Part shown: positions 40,530-50,185 of the stretch, piece by piece
How positions within the stretch are numbered: position 1 is the stretch's first letter
Layout of the letters: each line of letters opens with the position of its first letter
Source of the DNA: Aquimarina sp. Aq107
GTDB taxonomy: Bacteria; Bacteroidota; Bacteroidia; Flavobacteriales; Flavobacteriaceae
Assembly (NCBI RefSeq): GCF_943733665.1
Contig: NZ_OX030782.1
Span: 4,388,501-4,452,500 of the forward strand
DNA length: 64,000 nt
Direction of reading: 5' to 3'
Program-made: the position numbers and the translations under genes
The notes under the pieces: model-generated
What the model was told of the DNA's origin: nothing
Seen by the model: only the letters and a program-made list of their open reading frames with translations
The model's database searches: none

Positions 40530-42317
40530 ATGCGCTTTATTTATCTTTGTATCATTTTTCTTTTTGCTATTCCTATGTTTGGTCAATCCGAACAGCTAGC
40601 AAAAAACTATGTGCAACAAGGTGAATATGAAAAAGCACTTTCTGTGTATAAAAAATTACATACCAGAAACCCTAATCGTATTACCTACCTCCTAGGTCTG
40701 GTAGAATCTCATCAACAATTAGAACAGTTTGAAAAAGCAGAAAAAATTCTGCAGAAACAAATTGAGAATAAACCAAAGAACGCACAACTACTTGTTGAAT
40801 TGGGTCACCATTACGAAGTTCAAGGGAATTCTGAAAAAGCCACTACTTATTATAATAAAGCTTTAAAAGTTTTTAATAGTAATAATGTAAATGCGGCGTA
40901 TTCACTAGCGCAAACTTTTGAAAAATACAATCTTTTAGATCAAGCAGCCTTAATTTATGAAAAAGGAATGGCATCTAACCCAGGAGCTAATTTTAATGTA
41001 CAACTTGCTAAAATTTACGGAGAACAAGGTAAACTAGAAAAAATGTTCGACAGTTATCTTTCATTACTACAATTACAACCAAATTATAAAAACATTGTTC
41101 AACGTAATTTTAATCAATATATCACAGATGACCCATTAAATAATGCCAATGTTATTTTCAGAAAATTATTAATCAAAAAATTACAACAAAATCCTGATAT
41201 TATATATAATGAGATGTTAAGTTGGCTTTTTGTTCAACAAAAGGACTTTAAAAAAGCGTTTGTACAAGAAAAAGCAATCTATAAAAGAAAAGATCAAGGG
41301 TTACAAGGTATCATTGGGCTTGCCCGAATTGCTATAGGCGCTAAAGATATAAAATCCGCTACCCAGATTTTAGATTACATACTAAACGCACCTGCTGGGA
41401 ATGATATGAAATTGACAGCTCATAAAATCATTTTAAAAGCAAAAACCGATCTTGCTGATAAAAAGGATTACAAAGAAATCAAACAACAGTACGAAGAAGT
41501 ATTCGAAACCTATGGAAAAGGCTCGCAAACCATCGGTTTACAAATAGATTACGCTCATTTTTTAGCATTCAATCAGGATAATAAAAAAGAAGCAATTGAA
41601 TTCTTAAAACGTCTATTAAATCAAGAAAGACTTTCGAGATTTCAATCTTCTAGAGCTAAAATGAAAATTGCAGATATTTTAGTTTTAGATCAAAAATTTA
41701 ATCAAGCACTTATCTATTATACGCAAGTACAGAATGCATTAAAAAATAACTTTCTAGCCCAAGATGCACGTTTTAAAGTAGCTAAAACTAGTTATTATAA
41801 AGGGGATTTTGCTTGGGCGCAAACTCAGTTAGATGTACTAAAATCATCTACCTCTCAATTAATTGCTAATGATGCTATGGAATTAAGTCTTATTATAAGT
41901 GATAATTCTTTAGAAGATTCGACGCAAACAGCTTTAAAGATTTTTGCCAGAGCTGACTTGTTAGCTTTTCAAAATAAAAACCAAGAAGCAATCACTAAAT
42001 ACGAAGAAATTTTAGTGAATCACAAAGGAGAAAAAATTGAAGATGAAGCTTTTCTTAGACAAGCGAAATTATTTGAAAAAGAAAAAGAATTCGAAAAAGC
42101 AAAAGTAAACTATCTCAAAATCATCGAATTCTATCCTGATGACATATTGGTAGATGATGCCTATTACTGGTTAGCAGAATTATATGTAAACATTCTGGGT
42201 GAACCTGAAAAAGCAAAAGAATTATATGAGAAGTTAATCTTTAATCACGCGGACAGTATCTATTTTGTAGATGCTAGAAAAAAGTATCGAACACTGCGTG
42301 GTGATGCCATCAATTGA
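40530..42317 (+). CDS. Exported TPR protein
   Basis: 595 aa with a signal peptide (FIYLCIIFLFAIPMFGQ) and TPR repeats through most of its length (YVQQGEYEKALSVYKKLHTR, KAEKILQKQIENKPKNAQ, DDAYYWLAELYVNILGEPEK). Probably a periplasmic or outer-membrane scaffold. It follows serS as in other flavobacteria. No enzymatic domain. Confidence 0.88.
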   Translation: MRFIYLCIIFLFAIPMFGQSEQLAKNYVQQGEYEKALSVYKKLHTRNPNRITYLLGLVESHQQLEQFEKAEKILQKQIENKPKNAQLLVELGHHYEVQGNSEKATTYYNKALKVFNSNNVNAAYSLAQTFEKYNLLDQAALIYEKGMASNPGANFNVQLAKIYGEQGKLEKMFDSYLSLLQLQPNYKNIVQRNFNQYITDDPLNNANVIFRKLLIKKLQQNPDIIYNEMLSWLFVQQKDFKKAFVQEKAIYKRKDQGLQGIIGLARIAIGAKDIKSATQILDYILNAPAGNDMKLTAHKIILKAKTDLADKKDYKEIKQQYEEVFETYGKGSQTIGLQIDYAHFLAFNQDNKKEAIEFLKRLLNQERLSRFQSSRAKMKIADILVLDQKFNQALIYYTQVQNALKNNFLAQDARFKVAKTSYYKGDFAWAQTQLDVLKSSTSQLIANDAMELSLIISDNSLEDSTQTALKIFARADLLAFQNKNQEAITKYEEILVNHKGEKIEDEAFLRQAKLFEKEKEFEKAKVNYLKIIEFYPDDILVDDAYYWLAELYVNILGEPEKAKELYEKLIFNHADSIYFVDARKKYRTLRGDAIN

Positions 42318-42408
42318 TTCTTTTTTAAAATATATTTTCCTTCTATATATTATTCTATCCAAAACTCAAATAACAATGTGATCGTTATAACAGGTCTACG
42401 CTTCTTCG

Positions 42409-42416
42409 TAACTTTG
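42409..42416 (+). promoter_or_regulatory. -7 box upstream of the DUF4286-rsmA unit
   Basis: TAACTTTG fits TAnnTTTG, 55 nt before the DUF4286 start. Confidence 0.45.
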
Positions 42417-42470
42417 TAAGTTAATTATAAAAGCATTGATTCCCTTAGATCAATAAAGACAATTACGAAT

Positions 42471-42779
42471 ATGTATATTTACAATGTTACTATTAATATA
42501 GAAGAGACTAAGCACCAAGAATGGTTATCCTGGATGAAAAATGAGCATATTCCTGATATGCTCGCAACAGGGAAGTTTAGTAAAGCCTTAATGAGTAAGG
42601 TGTTGGTGGAAGAGGAAATGGGAGGCTATACATATTCTGTACAATACACAACGGATAGTAAAAGTACCTTAGAACAATATTATAAAGTAGACGCAGAAAG
42701 ATTAAGAGCTAAAACAAATCGATTTGCAGGACATTTTGTTGCGTTTAGAACAGAATTAGAAATTATTAGTGAACAATAA
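42471..42779 (+). CDS. DUF4286 family protein
   Basis: 102 aa, matches the small ferredoxin-like DUF4286 family (MYIYNVTINIEETKHQEWLS, then HIPDMLATGKFSKA). Found in front of rsmA in many Bacteroidetes. Function unknown. One base separates its stop from the next start. Confidence 0.88.
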   Translation: MYIYNVTINIEETKHQEWLSWMKNEHIPDMLATGKFSKALMSKVLVEEEMGGYTYSVQYTTDSKSTLEQYYKVDAERLRAKTNRFAGHFVAFRTELEIISEQ

Positions 42780-42780
42780 T

Positions 42781-43209
42781 ATGAAACAATATAGACCAAC
42801 ATTACTGTATGCTATTAAGATTTTTGGTCTTATAGTATGTGCTGGTTTTGGGGTTTTTATAATTAGTGTTTTTTTAAATATTGTTTCATTTTTTATAGCA
42901 AGCTCTATTTTCGAAAAAATTATAACTGTAGTTCTTATTGCTTTATTTATAATATCCGCATTTTTAATAATACGTTCTAACAATCCTGGTATTACTACCT
43001 ATGAAGATTATATAAATATCGGCAACCAAGATATACCCTATAATTTAATCCAAAGTTTTTATCCAGCTAAGGGTGGTTCTGAACCTTATATTATTACTAC
43101 AGACGGAGAAAAAATTGATCTTGAAATTTCTTGGCTTTCAAAAAAAGATAGAATAGAAATCGAAAAGACAATCCTAGAAAATATAAAACCTTTAACAAAA
43201 CAAGTTTAG
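42781..43209 (+). CDS. Small membrane protein, unknown
   Basis: 142 aa from Met 42781; the frame opens at 42769, overlapping the previous gene. Two N-terminal membrane helices (AIKIFGLIVCAGFGVFIISV and IITVVLIALFIISAFLII), then a soluble PH-like strand-rich part (PYNLIQSFYPAKGGSEPYII). One base before rsmA, so it is in the same operon. Confidence 0.75.
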   Translation: MKQYRPTLLYAIKIFGLIVCAGFGVFIISVFLNIVSFFIASSIFEKIITVVLIALFIISAFLIIRSNNPGITTYEDYINIGNQDIPYNLIQSFYPAKGGSEPYIITTDGEKIDLEISWLSKKDRIEIEKTILENIKPLTKQV

Positions 43210-43210
43210 G

Positions 43211-44077
43211 ATGTCCTCTAAATTTAAAAAAAATAAAAAGCAATCATCTAACGATAGAGTTCGAACAGAAAAAACTGCTGTGCGTGCTAAAAAACATTTG
43301 GGTCAGCATTTCCTAAAAGATGAAAATATTGCTAAAAAAATTGGAGACACATTAACACTAAACGGTTATACTAATGTAATTGAAATAGGCCCAGGAATGG
43401 GTGTACTTACTAAATATATACTACAAAAAGATGTAGATTTAATTGCTATGGATTTAGATACAGAATCTATAGATTACCTCAATACTAGTTTCCCTTTAGA
43501 ACATCCAGAAATTAGAAATGGAAAAGGAGCTTTTAAAGTTATCGAAGCAGACTTTCTTAAATACGATTTAGATACATTATTTGACAATGATCCATTTGCT
43601 ATTACTGGTAACTTTCCATATAACATTTCCTCTCAAATTGTTTTTAAGACATTAGAAAAACGAAAACGAATTCCTGAGTTTACCGGGATGTTTCAGAAAG
43701 AAGTAGCCCAACGTATTTGTGAAAAACCAGGAAGTAAAGCCTACGGTATTTTATCGGTATTAACCCAGGCATTTTATAATGCTGAGTATTTATTTACAGT
43801 TCCTCCTTCTGTTTTTAATCCTCCGCCCAAGGTGGATAGCGGAGTTTTACGATTGATTCGAAAATCAAATCACACACTTCCTTGTGATGAAAAACTTTTT
43901 TATAAAGTAGTCAAGACTTCTTTTGGGCAACGAAGAAAAACATTGAGAAACAGTCTTAAAACATTTCAATTACCTGATGAAATAAAAGAAATGGAAATAC
44001 TAACTAAAAGACCAGAACAGTTAAGTGTTAATCAATTTATAGAACTCACTTTGTTGATTGAAAAATCAAGAATTTAA
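43211..44077 (+). CDS. rsmA: 16S rRNA (A1518/A1519) dimethyltransferase
   Basis: 288 aa KsgA/Dim1 family. It dimethylates two adenines in helix 45 of 16S rRNA. Motifs: KKHLGQHFLKDENIA, SAM site EIGPGMGVLTKYIL and catalytic motif ITGNFPYNISSQIVF. A basic N-terminal extension of about 25 residues precedes the core. Followed by mgtE. Confidence 0.97.
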   Translation: MSSKFKKNKKQSSNDRVRTEKTAVRAKKHLGQHFLKDENIAKKIGDTLTLNGYTNVIEIGPGMGVLTKYILQKDVDLIAMDLDTESIDYLNTSFPLEHPEIRNGKGAFKVIEADFLKYDLDTLFDNDPFAITGNFPYNISSQIVFKTLEKRKRIPEFTGMFQKEVAQRICEKPGSKAYGILSVLTQAFYNAEYLFTVPPSVFNPPPKVDSGVLRLIRKSNHTLPCDEKLFYKVVKTSFGQRRKTLRNSLKTFQLPDEIKEMEILTKRPEQLSVNQFIELTLLIEKSRI

Positions 44078-44118
44078 TTCATTTAACGTCAATCTAAACT
44101 GCAATTCAATTCTTTGGT

Positions 44119-44126
44119 TATCTTTG
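44119..44126 (+). promoter_or_regulatory. -7 box upstream of mgtE
   Basis: TATCTTTG fits TAnnTTTG, 38 nt before the mgtE start. Confidence 0.45.
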
Positions 44127-44163
44127 TGAGCGTTTGTAAAGAAATCCCATAAACAAGTACACT

Positions 44164-45519
44164 ATGTCATTCGAGATTTCAGATGAGCTTATCGATCAAG
44201 TAAAGCATCTTATTGAAGATGTAAGCGATACTCGTTTACAAGAAATGCTCGATGAAATCCACTTTGCCGATATTGCCGAAATAATCGGTGAGCTTAACTT
44301 ATATCAAGCAACTTACTTAATTAAATTATTAGATAGTGAAAAATCTTCGGAGGCTCTAATGGAGTTAGAAGAAGATTTCCGAGAACGTATTCTTGAAAAC
44401 CTATCTGTAAAAGAAATTGCAGAAGAGTTAGAAGAAATGGACACGGATGATGCTGCAGATATTATTGCAGAACTTCCTGAAGATCGTGCAGAAGAGGTAA
44501 TCGCTGAGATTGAGGATGAAAAACACGCTGAAGATATAAAAGAACTGCTGCTGTATGAAGAAGATAAAGCAGGAGGATTAATGGCAAAAGAACTTGTAAA
44601 AGTAAAAGAAACTTGGACAGTTGCCGGGTGTGTTCGGGAAATGCGTCGTCAGGCAGAAAAAGTAACCAGAGTACATTCAATCTATGTAATAGATAAAGAA
44701 GGAAAATTAAAAGGAAGATTATCTCTTAAAGATTTACTTACTGCTCCTACAAAAGCATATATCAGAGATGTTTATATCCCTAAAGTAGACTATGTTAATA
44801 TAGAAACTGAAGGTGAAGAGGTAGCAAGAATTATGCAAAAATATGATCTCGAGGCCATTCCTGTAGTTGATCATGAAACGGTTCTTGTTGGTCGTATCAC
44901 AATTGATGACATGGTTGATTTTATTAAGGAAGAAGCAGAAAAAGATTACCAAATGGCAGCTGGTATATCTCAGGATGTAGAAGCCGATGATAATGTATGG
45001 GAACTTACTAGAGCACGTTTACCTTGGTTAATTCTAGGGTTATTTGGAGGTTTAGGAAGTGTTTTTATTATGCAAGATTTTGAAGATGTAATGACCAATC
45101 CTAGAATACGAGATCTATTCTTTTACACACCTCTTATTGCAGCGATGGCAGGTAATGTGGGAGTTCAATCTTCAGCCATTATTGTGCAAGGTTTGGCAAA
45201 TGACAATGTAAAAGGCAGTCTTTGGAAACGATTATTAAAGGAAATTGGGCTTAGTCTAATAAATGGAGTTGCTCTAGCTCTTTTAGTGATACTATTTGGA
45301 ATTGTTATGAGCTACGAAATTTCATTTAGTTTAACTATCGCTACAGCGCTTATGAGTGTAATCATAGTAGCCGCTTTGATAGGTACATTTGTTCCTATAA
45401 TTCTTGACAAAAGAGGTATTGATCCAGCTATTGCAACTGGTCCATTTATTACTACTAGTAATGATATTTTTGGAATTTTCTTGTTTTTTTACATCGCAAA
45501 ATTAATACTTGGGTTTTAA
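44164..45519 (+). CDS. mgtE: Magnesium transporter
   Basis: 451 aa. The N domain is superhelical (about 1-135, acidic, EMDTDDAADIIAELPEDRAEEV), followed by two CBS domains (about 136-260) that sense Mg2+ and five membrane helices from about 285. The pore helix region PLIAAMAGNVGVQSSAI is intact. Inner-membrane Mg2+ channel closed by cytoplasmic Mg2+ binding. Confidence 0.96.
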   Translation: MSFEISDELIDQVKHLIEDVSDTRLQEMLDEIHFADIAEIIGELNLYQATYLIKLLDSEKSSEALMELEEDFRERILENLSVKEIAEELEEMDTDDAADIIAELPEDRAEEVIAEIEDEKHAEDIKELLLYEEDKAGGLMAKELVKVKETWTVAGCVREMRRQAEKVTRVHSIYVIDKEGKLKGRLSLKDLLTAPTKAYIRDVYIPKVDYVNIETEGEEVARIMQKYDLEAIPVVDHETVLVGRITIDDMVDFIKEEAEKDYQMAAGISQDVEADDNVWELTRARLPWLILGLFGGLGSVFIMQDFEDVMTNPRIRDLFFYTPLIAAMAGNVGVQSSAIIVQGLANDNVKGSLWKRLLKEIGLSLINGVALALLVILFGIVMSYEISFSLTIATALMSVIIVAALIGTFVPIILDKRGIDPAIATGPFITTSNDIFGIFLFFYIAKLILGF

Positions 45520-45560
45520 GTTTTAGAACTCCATTAATTATAATTAGCACTACTCTTATT

Positions 45561-45954
45561 ATGAACTCTGACGTATTTCAATATACTATCACGGTACCAA
45601 AATCCGCAATTGATGATATGAATCATGTAAATAATGTTACCTACTTGCATTGGGTACAGGATATTGCAAAAAAAACATTGGGAAACAAAAACAACAGAAA
45701 CGATTAGAGACACCTACGTATGGGTAGTTTTAAATCATTTCATAGAATATCACAGTCCAGCCGTTGAACATGATGAACTAACAATCCAAACATGGATTGA
45801 TCATCATCATGGTGCAAAAAGTGAACGACACACTAAAATAATAAAAACTTCTACTCAAAAAGTAATAGTTACCGCCAAAACCATGTGGTGTTTACTCCAT
45901 AAAGAAACGTTAAGACCTACCAGAATCAATAAAGAAATAAGTACCTTGTTTTGA
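45561..45954 (+). pseudogene. Acyl-CoA thioesterase (hotdog), frameshifted in an A8 run
   Basis: From ATG 45561 the frame reads VFQYTITVPKSAIDDMNHVN and YLHWVQDIAKK, then leaves the family in GC(A8)CATTGG at 45668-45675. The next frame continues with HWETKTTETIRDTYVWVVL to 45954. Removing one A restores about 130 aa of a YbgC/FatB-type hotdog thioesterase. It is the second one-base A8 defect in the window. Confidence 0.82.
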
Positions 45955-45972
45955 CATAATTAAGTTGAAAAC

Positions 45973-46338
45973 ATGGAAGCAATTAATATTAAAGATAAAC
46001 TATCTCAATTTAACAAGCAATGGCATCCACATCGCATAGCAATGGTGGATAACAATCAAGTTTATCTTGCAAAGTTAAGCGGTGATTTTATTTGGCATAA
46101 GCATGACGACGAAGACGAACTTTTTCAGGTCGTAAAAGGTACACTTTTCATGAAGTTTAGAGATAAAACTGTTAAAGTTAATGCAGGGGAAATCATTGTT
46201 GTACCAAAAGGAGTGGAACATTGTCCTTCTACAGAAAATGATGAAGAAGTTCACGTTCTATTATTTGAAAAAGCAAGCACTAAACATACCGGAGAGGTAG
46301 AAAGCGAAAGAACTGTTTCGCAGTATATTGATATTTAA
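45973..46338 (+). CDS. Cupin domain protein
   Basis: 121 aa single-domain cupin. Metal-binding motif 1 is visible as WHKHDDEDELFQVVKG (H, H, E) and motif 2 as VPKGVEHCPST (H). Typically binds Fe, Mn or Zn and acts as a small dioxygenase, isomerase or sensor; substrate unknown. Lies 18 nt after the thioesterase. Confidence 0.88.
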   Translation: MEAINIKDKLSQFNKQWHPHRIAMVDNNQVYLAKLSGDFIWHKHDDEDELFQVVKGTLFMKFRDKTVKVNAGEIIVVPKGVEHCPSTENDEEVHVLLFEKASTKHTGEVESERTVSQYIDI

Positions 46339-46394
46339 ATTTCGATATTGTTTTAATAGATTTTTCCTCTAAAAAAATTTAATAAAATAGGTTT

Positions 46395-47483
46395 ATGAAT
46401 ATAAATAGAAGGTCATTTATCCGAAATATTGGGTTAATAGCGAGTTATAGTCTTATACCATCCACACATTTATTTTCTAATACTCCAAATAAAAAACTAG
46501 GAGTATGTTTAGTAGCATTAGGCAACTATAGTACTTCAGTCCTAGCACCAGCATTACAATTAACAAAACATTGCCAATTGACTGGAATAGTTACTGGAAC
46601 ACCATCTAAAATACCTATCTGGCAAAAGAAATATAATATTCCAGATAAAAATGTTTATAACTATGAGAATATGGACCGTATTGCGGATAATCCAGATATA
46701 GATGTAATATATATTGTACTACCTACCGGTTTGCACGCAAAATATGCAATTAAAGCGGCTAATACAGGAAAACATGTATGGTGTGAAAAACCGATGGCAA
46801 AAACCGAAAAAGAATGTCAATCCATCATTAGTGCTTGTAAAAAAAATAAAGTTAAACTATCTATTGGATATCGAATGCAACACGAACCCAATACACAACA
46901 AGTTATAAAATGGGCTACTACCAAACCTTATGGAAATATTAAAGAAGTTTATGCTGAAATTGGTTATAATGTAAGAAATCCAGAAAGAAGCTGGAGACTA
47001 GATGCAGCTTTAGGAGGAGGAACTATGTATGACCTAGGTGTATATTCATTAAATGCGGCGAGGTATGCAACCGCAGAAGAACCAATATCTGTAGTAGCTG
47101 AACAAATGACTACAAGACCAGATATATTTACTGAAACCGATGAAACAACGCATTTTACATTAGAGTTCCCCTCAGGCGCAATAGCCCATGGAAAAACAAG
47201 TGTTGGACATGATATGCATCGGTTACGCGTAAACACTAATAATGGATGGTATCAACTACAACCATTTTCAATGTATGGTGGCGTACAAGGCGAAGCCAGT
47301 GACGGAACTTTATTAAATACATATATAGAAAACCAACAAGCCAAACAAATGGATGATGATGCTTTATCTATAATAAATAATACTGATGTCTTAGTTCCCG
47401 GTGAAGAAGGTATAAAAGACATTAGAATTGTAGAAGCAATTTATAAATCTGCTAAAGACAAAAAGAAAATTAAATTAGTTTAA
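46395..47483 (+). CDS. Gfo/Idh/MocA oxidoreductase with Tat-like signal
   Basis: 362 aa. The N-terminus NINRRSFIRNIGLIASYSL is a twin-arginine-type signal, so the folded protein with bound NADP would be exported. Rossmann domain (VCLVALGNYSTSV), then the family motif HVWCEKPMAKT and the C-terminal GGTMYDLGVYSLNAARY with substrate-site residues. Similar to periplasmic glucose-fructose oxidoreductases. Substrate unknown. Confidence 0.9.
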   Translation: MNINRRSFIRNIGLIASYSLIPSTHLFSNTPNKKLGVCLVALGNYSTSVLAPALQLTKHCQLTGIVTGTPSKIPIWQKKYNIPDKNVYNYENMDRIADNPDIDVIYIVLPTGLHAKYAIKAANTGKHVWCEKPMAKTEKECQSIISACKKNKVKLSIGYRMQHEPNTQQVIKWATTKPYGNIKEVYAEIGYNVRNPERSWRLDAALGGGTMYDLGVYSLNAARYATAEEPISVVAEQMTTRPDIFTETDETTHFTLEFPSGAIAHGKTSVGHDMHRLRVNTNNGWYQLQPFSMYGGVQGEASDGTLLNTYIENQQAKQMDDDALSIINNTDVLVPGEEGIKDIRIVEAIYKSAKDKKKIKLV

Positions 47484-47531
47484 TAAGTACTAAAAAAGAC
47501 ATAGTTTTTACCTATTAAGCAATTCTACCAA

Positions 47532-47966
47532 TTATAATTCGTCCTTACAAGATCTAATTGCCTCATAAAACAAACGATAATCTGTGGTTGTTACAACCTC
47601 TCCTTTTGTGCTTAAAGTAACAGTACCTTTTTCTGCTATCTCACTATAAGGAATCTGTTTTTTAGCGTATCCCTTATAAACAAACTCAAAATAACTATCA
47701 GCTTTTAACTTACTTGGATTGATTAAAAAATCATATAGACCATCTTTATCTGTATAAGCCTTCATACAAGTATTTTCATCTACAACTAACTTAACAGCTA
47801 CATATTCCATTTTCTTCTTCCTTTTACCTAACACTTTTCCTGTAAGTAATTCATCTTCTGCTATAGCCTCAATATCCTCGTTTCCACCTAAAGATTCTCC
47901 TTTTTGTTGAGTTTTACAAGAAAACAAAAGGGTAACAGCAAATAATAATAGTAGTGATCTCATCAT
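47532..47966 (-). CDS. Lipoprotein with carboxypeptidase-regulatory-like fold
   Basis: 144 aa. Lipobox LLFSC (Cys17). The body LLTGKVLGKRKKKMEYVAVK and YTDKDGLYDFLINPSKLK is like a transthyretin/CarboxypepD_reg-type beta-sandwich often found on Bacteroidetes surface proteins. Function unknown. Confidence 0.7.
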   Translation of the reverse strand: MMRSLLLLFAVTLLFSCKTQQKGESLGGNEDIEAIAEDELLTGKVLGKRKKKMEYVAVKLVVDENTCMKAYTDKDGLYDFLINPSKLKADSYFEFVYKGYAKKQIPYSEIAEKGTVTLSTKGEVVTTTDYRLFYEAIRSCKDEL

Positions 47967-48361
47967 ATTTTAATTTTGGGTTTTGAATTATTATACATAA
48001 GCAAAGTCATTTAACTATACTTTCTCATAATTTTCAGTCAATTTACAAAATAAAACTACTTGTTTAACATAAGTATAGTAGTGTTTTTTTATAACACGCT
48101 ATTATAATGGTATTTCCTAATAAATATATAAAAAAAACTCCCCAAGTATCTAAGCAATTTCCGGTTTTATCAAATAGAATGATATTTAAACTTTGTAAAT
48201 GATCTAACTATCTCTATAATATATTAAAAACAACATTTATTCTGGCGGTTAGATTTATAGAAAAATGCTAGCTTAAAAACAGGTATAAATACTATGTTTT
48301 TTACCGATTATAATTTTATAGTTTTAAAGTACTAAATAACTATCGATAAATTCTTAACACC
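47967..48361. other. Intergenic stretch, no gene seen
   Basis: AT-rich spacer. One hairpin, ATAGTAGTGTT with AACACGCTAT around 48075-48103 enclosing a T-rich loop, could terminate or be incidental. No ORF or conserved promoter box stood out. Confidence 0.4.
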
Positions 48362-49144
48362 ATGGCAACTGCAACTAACATCAGTAAAGCTACCGATAAA
48401 ACAGTAAAAACTATCTCTCCAAAACCTGAAATAGTTCCTGGAATTTCTAAAGAAATCATTCATAAGCTTAGTAATGAAATAAATAATATGCTCTCTTATG
48501 CTATTTTTAATGGTATAACTATAAATACAGAGGTGAATACACTTATTCAAAATAGTACGGTAGATGATCTTATTAATTCTCATAACATATTATGCAAAAA
48601 TATTTCACCTGCTACACCAAAATCTATTGAGTACACTAAAAAACTTAGAGAAGAAGAAAAAGGAAAGACATTGTTCAGCAAATTACCTTTGGTAAGAAAC
48701 TTAATCATATTATCTATAATTTTTCTAATCGCATTTATCATTACTGGACTTTCTCCAGAAGTAAATAACGATTCATTGGACAAAGGTATTATGGATAACC
48801 AAGGTCTTTCATTACTCCTAAATTTAGGTTTTCTAACTGCTATATCAGGTTTAGGAGTACTTTTTTATTTACTAAAAAATGTAAGTACGGCAGTAAAAAA
48901 TGGCACTTTGGTCCCAGAAGATACTATTTACTATGTGGCATTAGTAATTTTGGGGATTATCGCTGGGCTTATTTCTTCAGAGATTATCTCTTTTTACCAA
49001 AAAGATCCTCAAGAAATTAATCTATTCAACAAAGGGCTAATGGCACTTATTGGTGGTTTTTCTTCTGATGCAATCTTTAGCATCCTACAGGGAATTATCG
49101 ATAGAATCAAAGCTATTTTTATCCCTTCAAATTCCACAACTTAA
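48362..49144 (+). CDS. Membrane protein, unknown
   Basis: 260 aa. A Ser/Thr/Lys-rich cytoplasmic N-terminus with no signal, then three to four membrane helices (NLIILSIIFLIAFIITG, LLLNLGFLTAISGLGVLFYL, YYVALVILGIIAGLISSE) and a short end region (GLMALIGGFSSDAIFSILQG). No recognised family. Monocistronic, with an intergenic region on both sides. Confidence 0.75.
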   Translation: MATATNISKATDKTVKTISPKPEIVPGISKEIIHKLSNEINNMLSYAIFNGITINTEVNTLIQNSTVDDLINSHNILCKNISPATPKSIEYTKKLREEEKGKTLFSKLPLVRNLIILSIIFLIAFIITGLSPEVNNDSLDKGIMDNQGLSLLLNLGFLTAISGLGVLFYLLKNVSTAVKNGTLVPEDTIYYVALVILGIIAGLISSEIISFYQKDPQEINLFNKGLMALIGGFSSDAIFSILQGIIDRIKAIFIPSNSTT

Positions 49145-49215
49145 TCAACTAAGAATAAAAAAACGATATCATATATAATTATACTTCCATTAAAATTATT
49201 TTATCTTTTATTAGT

Positions 49216-49223
49216 TATTTTTG
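49216..49223 (+). promoter_or_regulatory. -7 box upstream of the 2-hydroxyacid dehydrogenase
   Basis: TATTTTTG fits TAnnTTTG, 21 nt before the start codon. Confidence 0.5.
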
Positions 49224-49243
49224 AAATACTAATAATATCGTTC

Positions 49244-50185
49244 ATGAAAATACTGCATATAGATGCTAATCATCCTCTCTTAATAAACCAATTAAATAAT
49301 TTAGGGTTTGAAAACGAAAAAAGTTATACGTCTACAAAGCCTGAAATCGAATCAATAATAAAAGAATATGATGGAATCATAATCAGGTCCCGTATTAAAA
49401 TTGATAAAGATTTTTTAGATAAAGCTACAAACCTAAAGTTTATTGGTCGCGTTGGTGCAGGTTTAGAAAGTATTGATACCGATTATGCAGAAAAAAAAGG
49501 CATTAAACTCTTTTCTGCTCCCGAGGGAAATCGTAATGCTGTAGGAGAACACGCTTTAGGAATGATTTTATCACTATTCAACAAATTAAATACAGCAGAT
49601 CGTCAGGTAAAGAATGGTCATTGGAACCGCGAAGCAAATCGTGGAATTGAACTAGATTTAAAAACTATTGGTATCATTGGATATGGAAATATGGGAAGGG
49701 CATTTGCCCGTAAATTGAGAGGTTTCGATGTAGAAGTAATTTGCTACGATATCAAAGAAGATGTGGAGAATAGCGATGCTACTCAAGTTAGCCTAGAAGA
49801 ACTTTTTGAAAAAACCGATGTGCTAAGTTTACATACACCATGGACTCCGTTAACCAACAAAATGATAGACGCTAAGTTTATCGATAAATTCAAAAAACCA
49901 TTTTGGCTCATCAATACTGCTAGAGGAAAAAGTGTAGTTACCAAAGACTTGGTAGATGGGTTACAATCAGAAAAAATTTTAGGAGCAGGATTAGACGTCC
50001 TCGAATACGAAAAATCTTCTTTTGAACAATTATTTTCTTCAGAAGCTGAAATGGCCAAACCACTAAAAGACTTAATAAAAATGGACAATGTAATTCTTAG
50101 TCCTCATATTGCTGGTTGGACAATTGAGTCTAAAGAAAAACTTGCTCAAACAATTGTAGATAAAATCAAAGCTGAATTTTGCTAG
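49244..50185 (+). CDS. D-2-hydroxyacid dehydrogenase (SerA-like)
   Basis: 313 aa, NAD-dependent. Catalytic domain halves surround the Rossmann motif GYGNMGRAFA. The substrate Arg is in NTARGKSVV, and the Glu/His pair is shown by the LSPHIAGW motif. Closest in plan to short 3-phosphoglycerate dehydrogenases without an ACT domain. Other D-2-hydroxyacids are possible because serC is not adjacent. Confidence 0.9.
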   Translation: MKILHIDANHPLLINQLNNLGFENEKSYTSTKPEIESIIKEYDGIIIRSRIKIDKDFLDKATNLKFIGRVGAGLESIDTDYAEKKGIKLFSAPEGNRNAVGEHALGMILSLFNKLNTADRQVKNGHWNREANRGIELDLKTIGIIGYGNMGRAFARKLRGFDVEVICYDIKEDVENSDATQVSLEELFEKTDVLSLHTPWTPLTNKMIDAKFIDKFKKPFWLINTARGKSVVTKDLVDGLQSEKILGAGLDVLEYEKSSFEQLFSSEAEMAKPLKDLIKMDNVILSPHIAGWTIESKEKLAQTIVDKIKAEFC

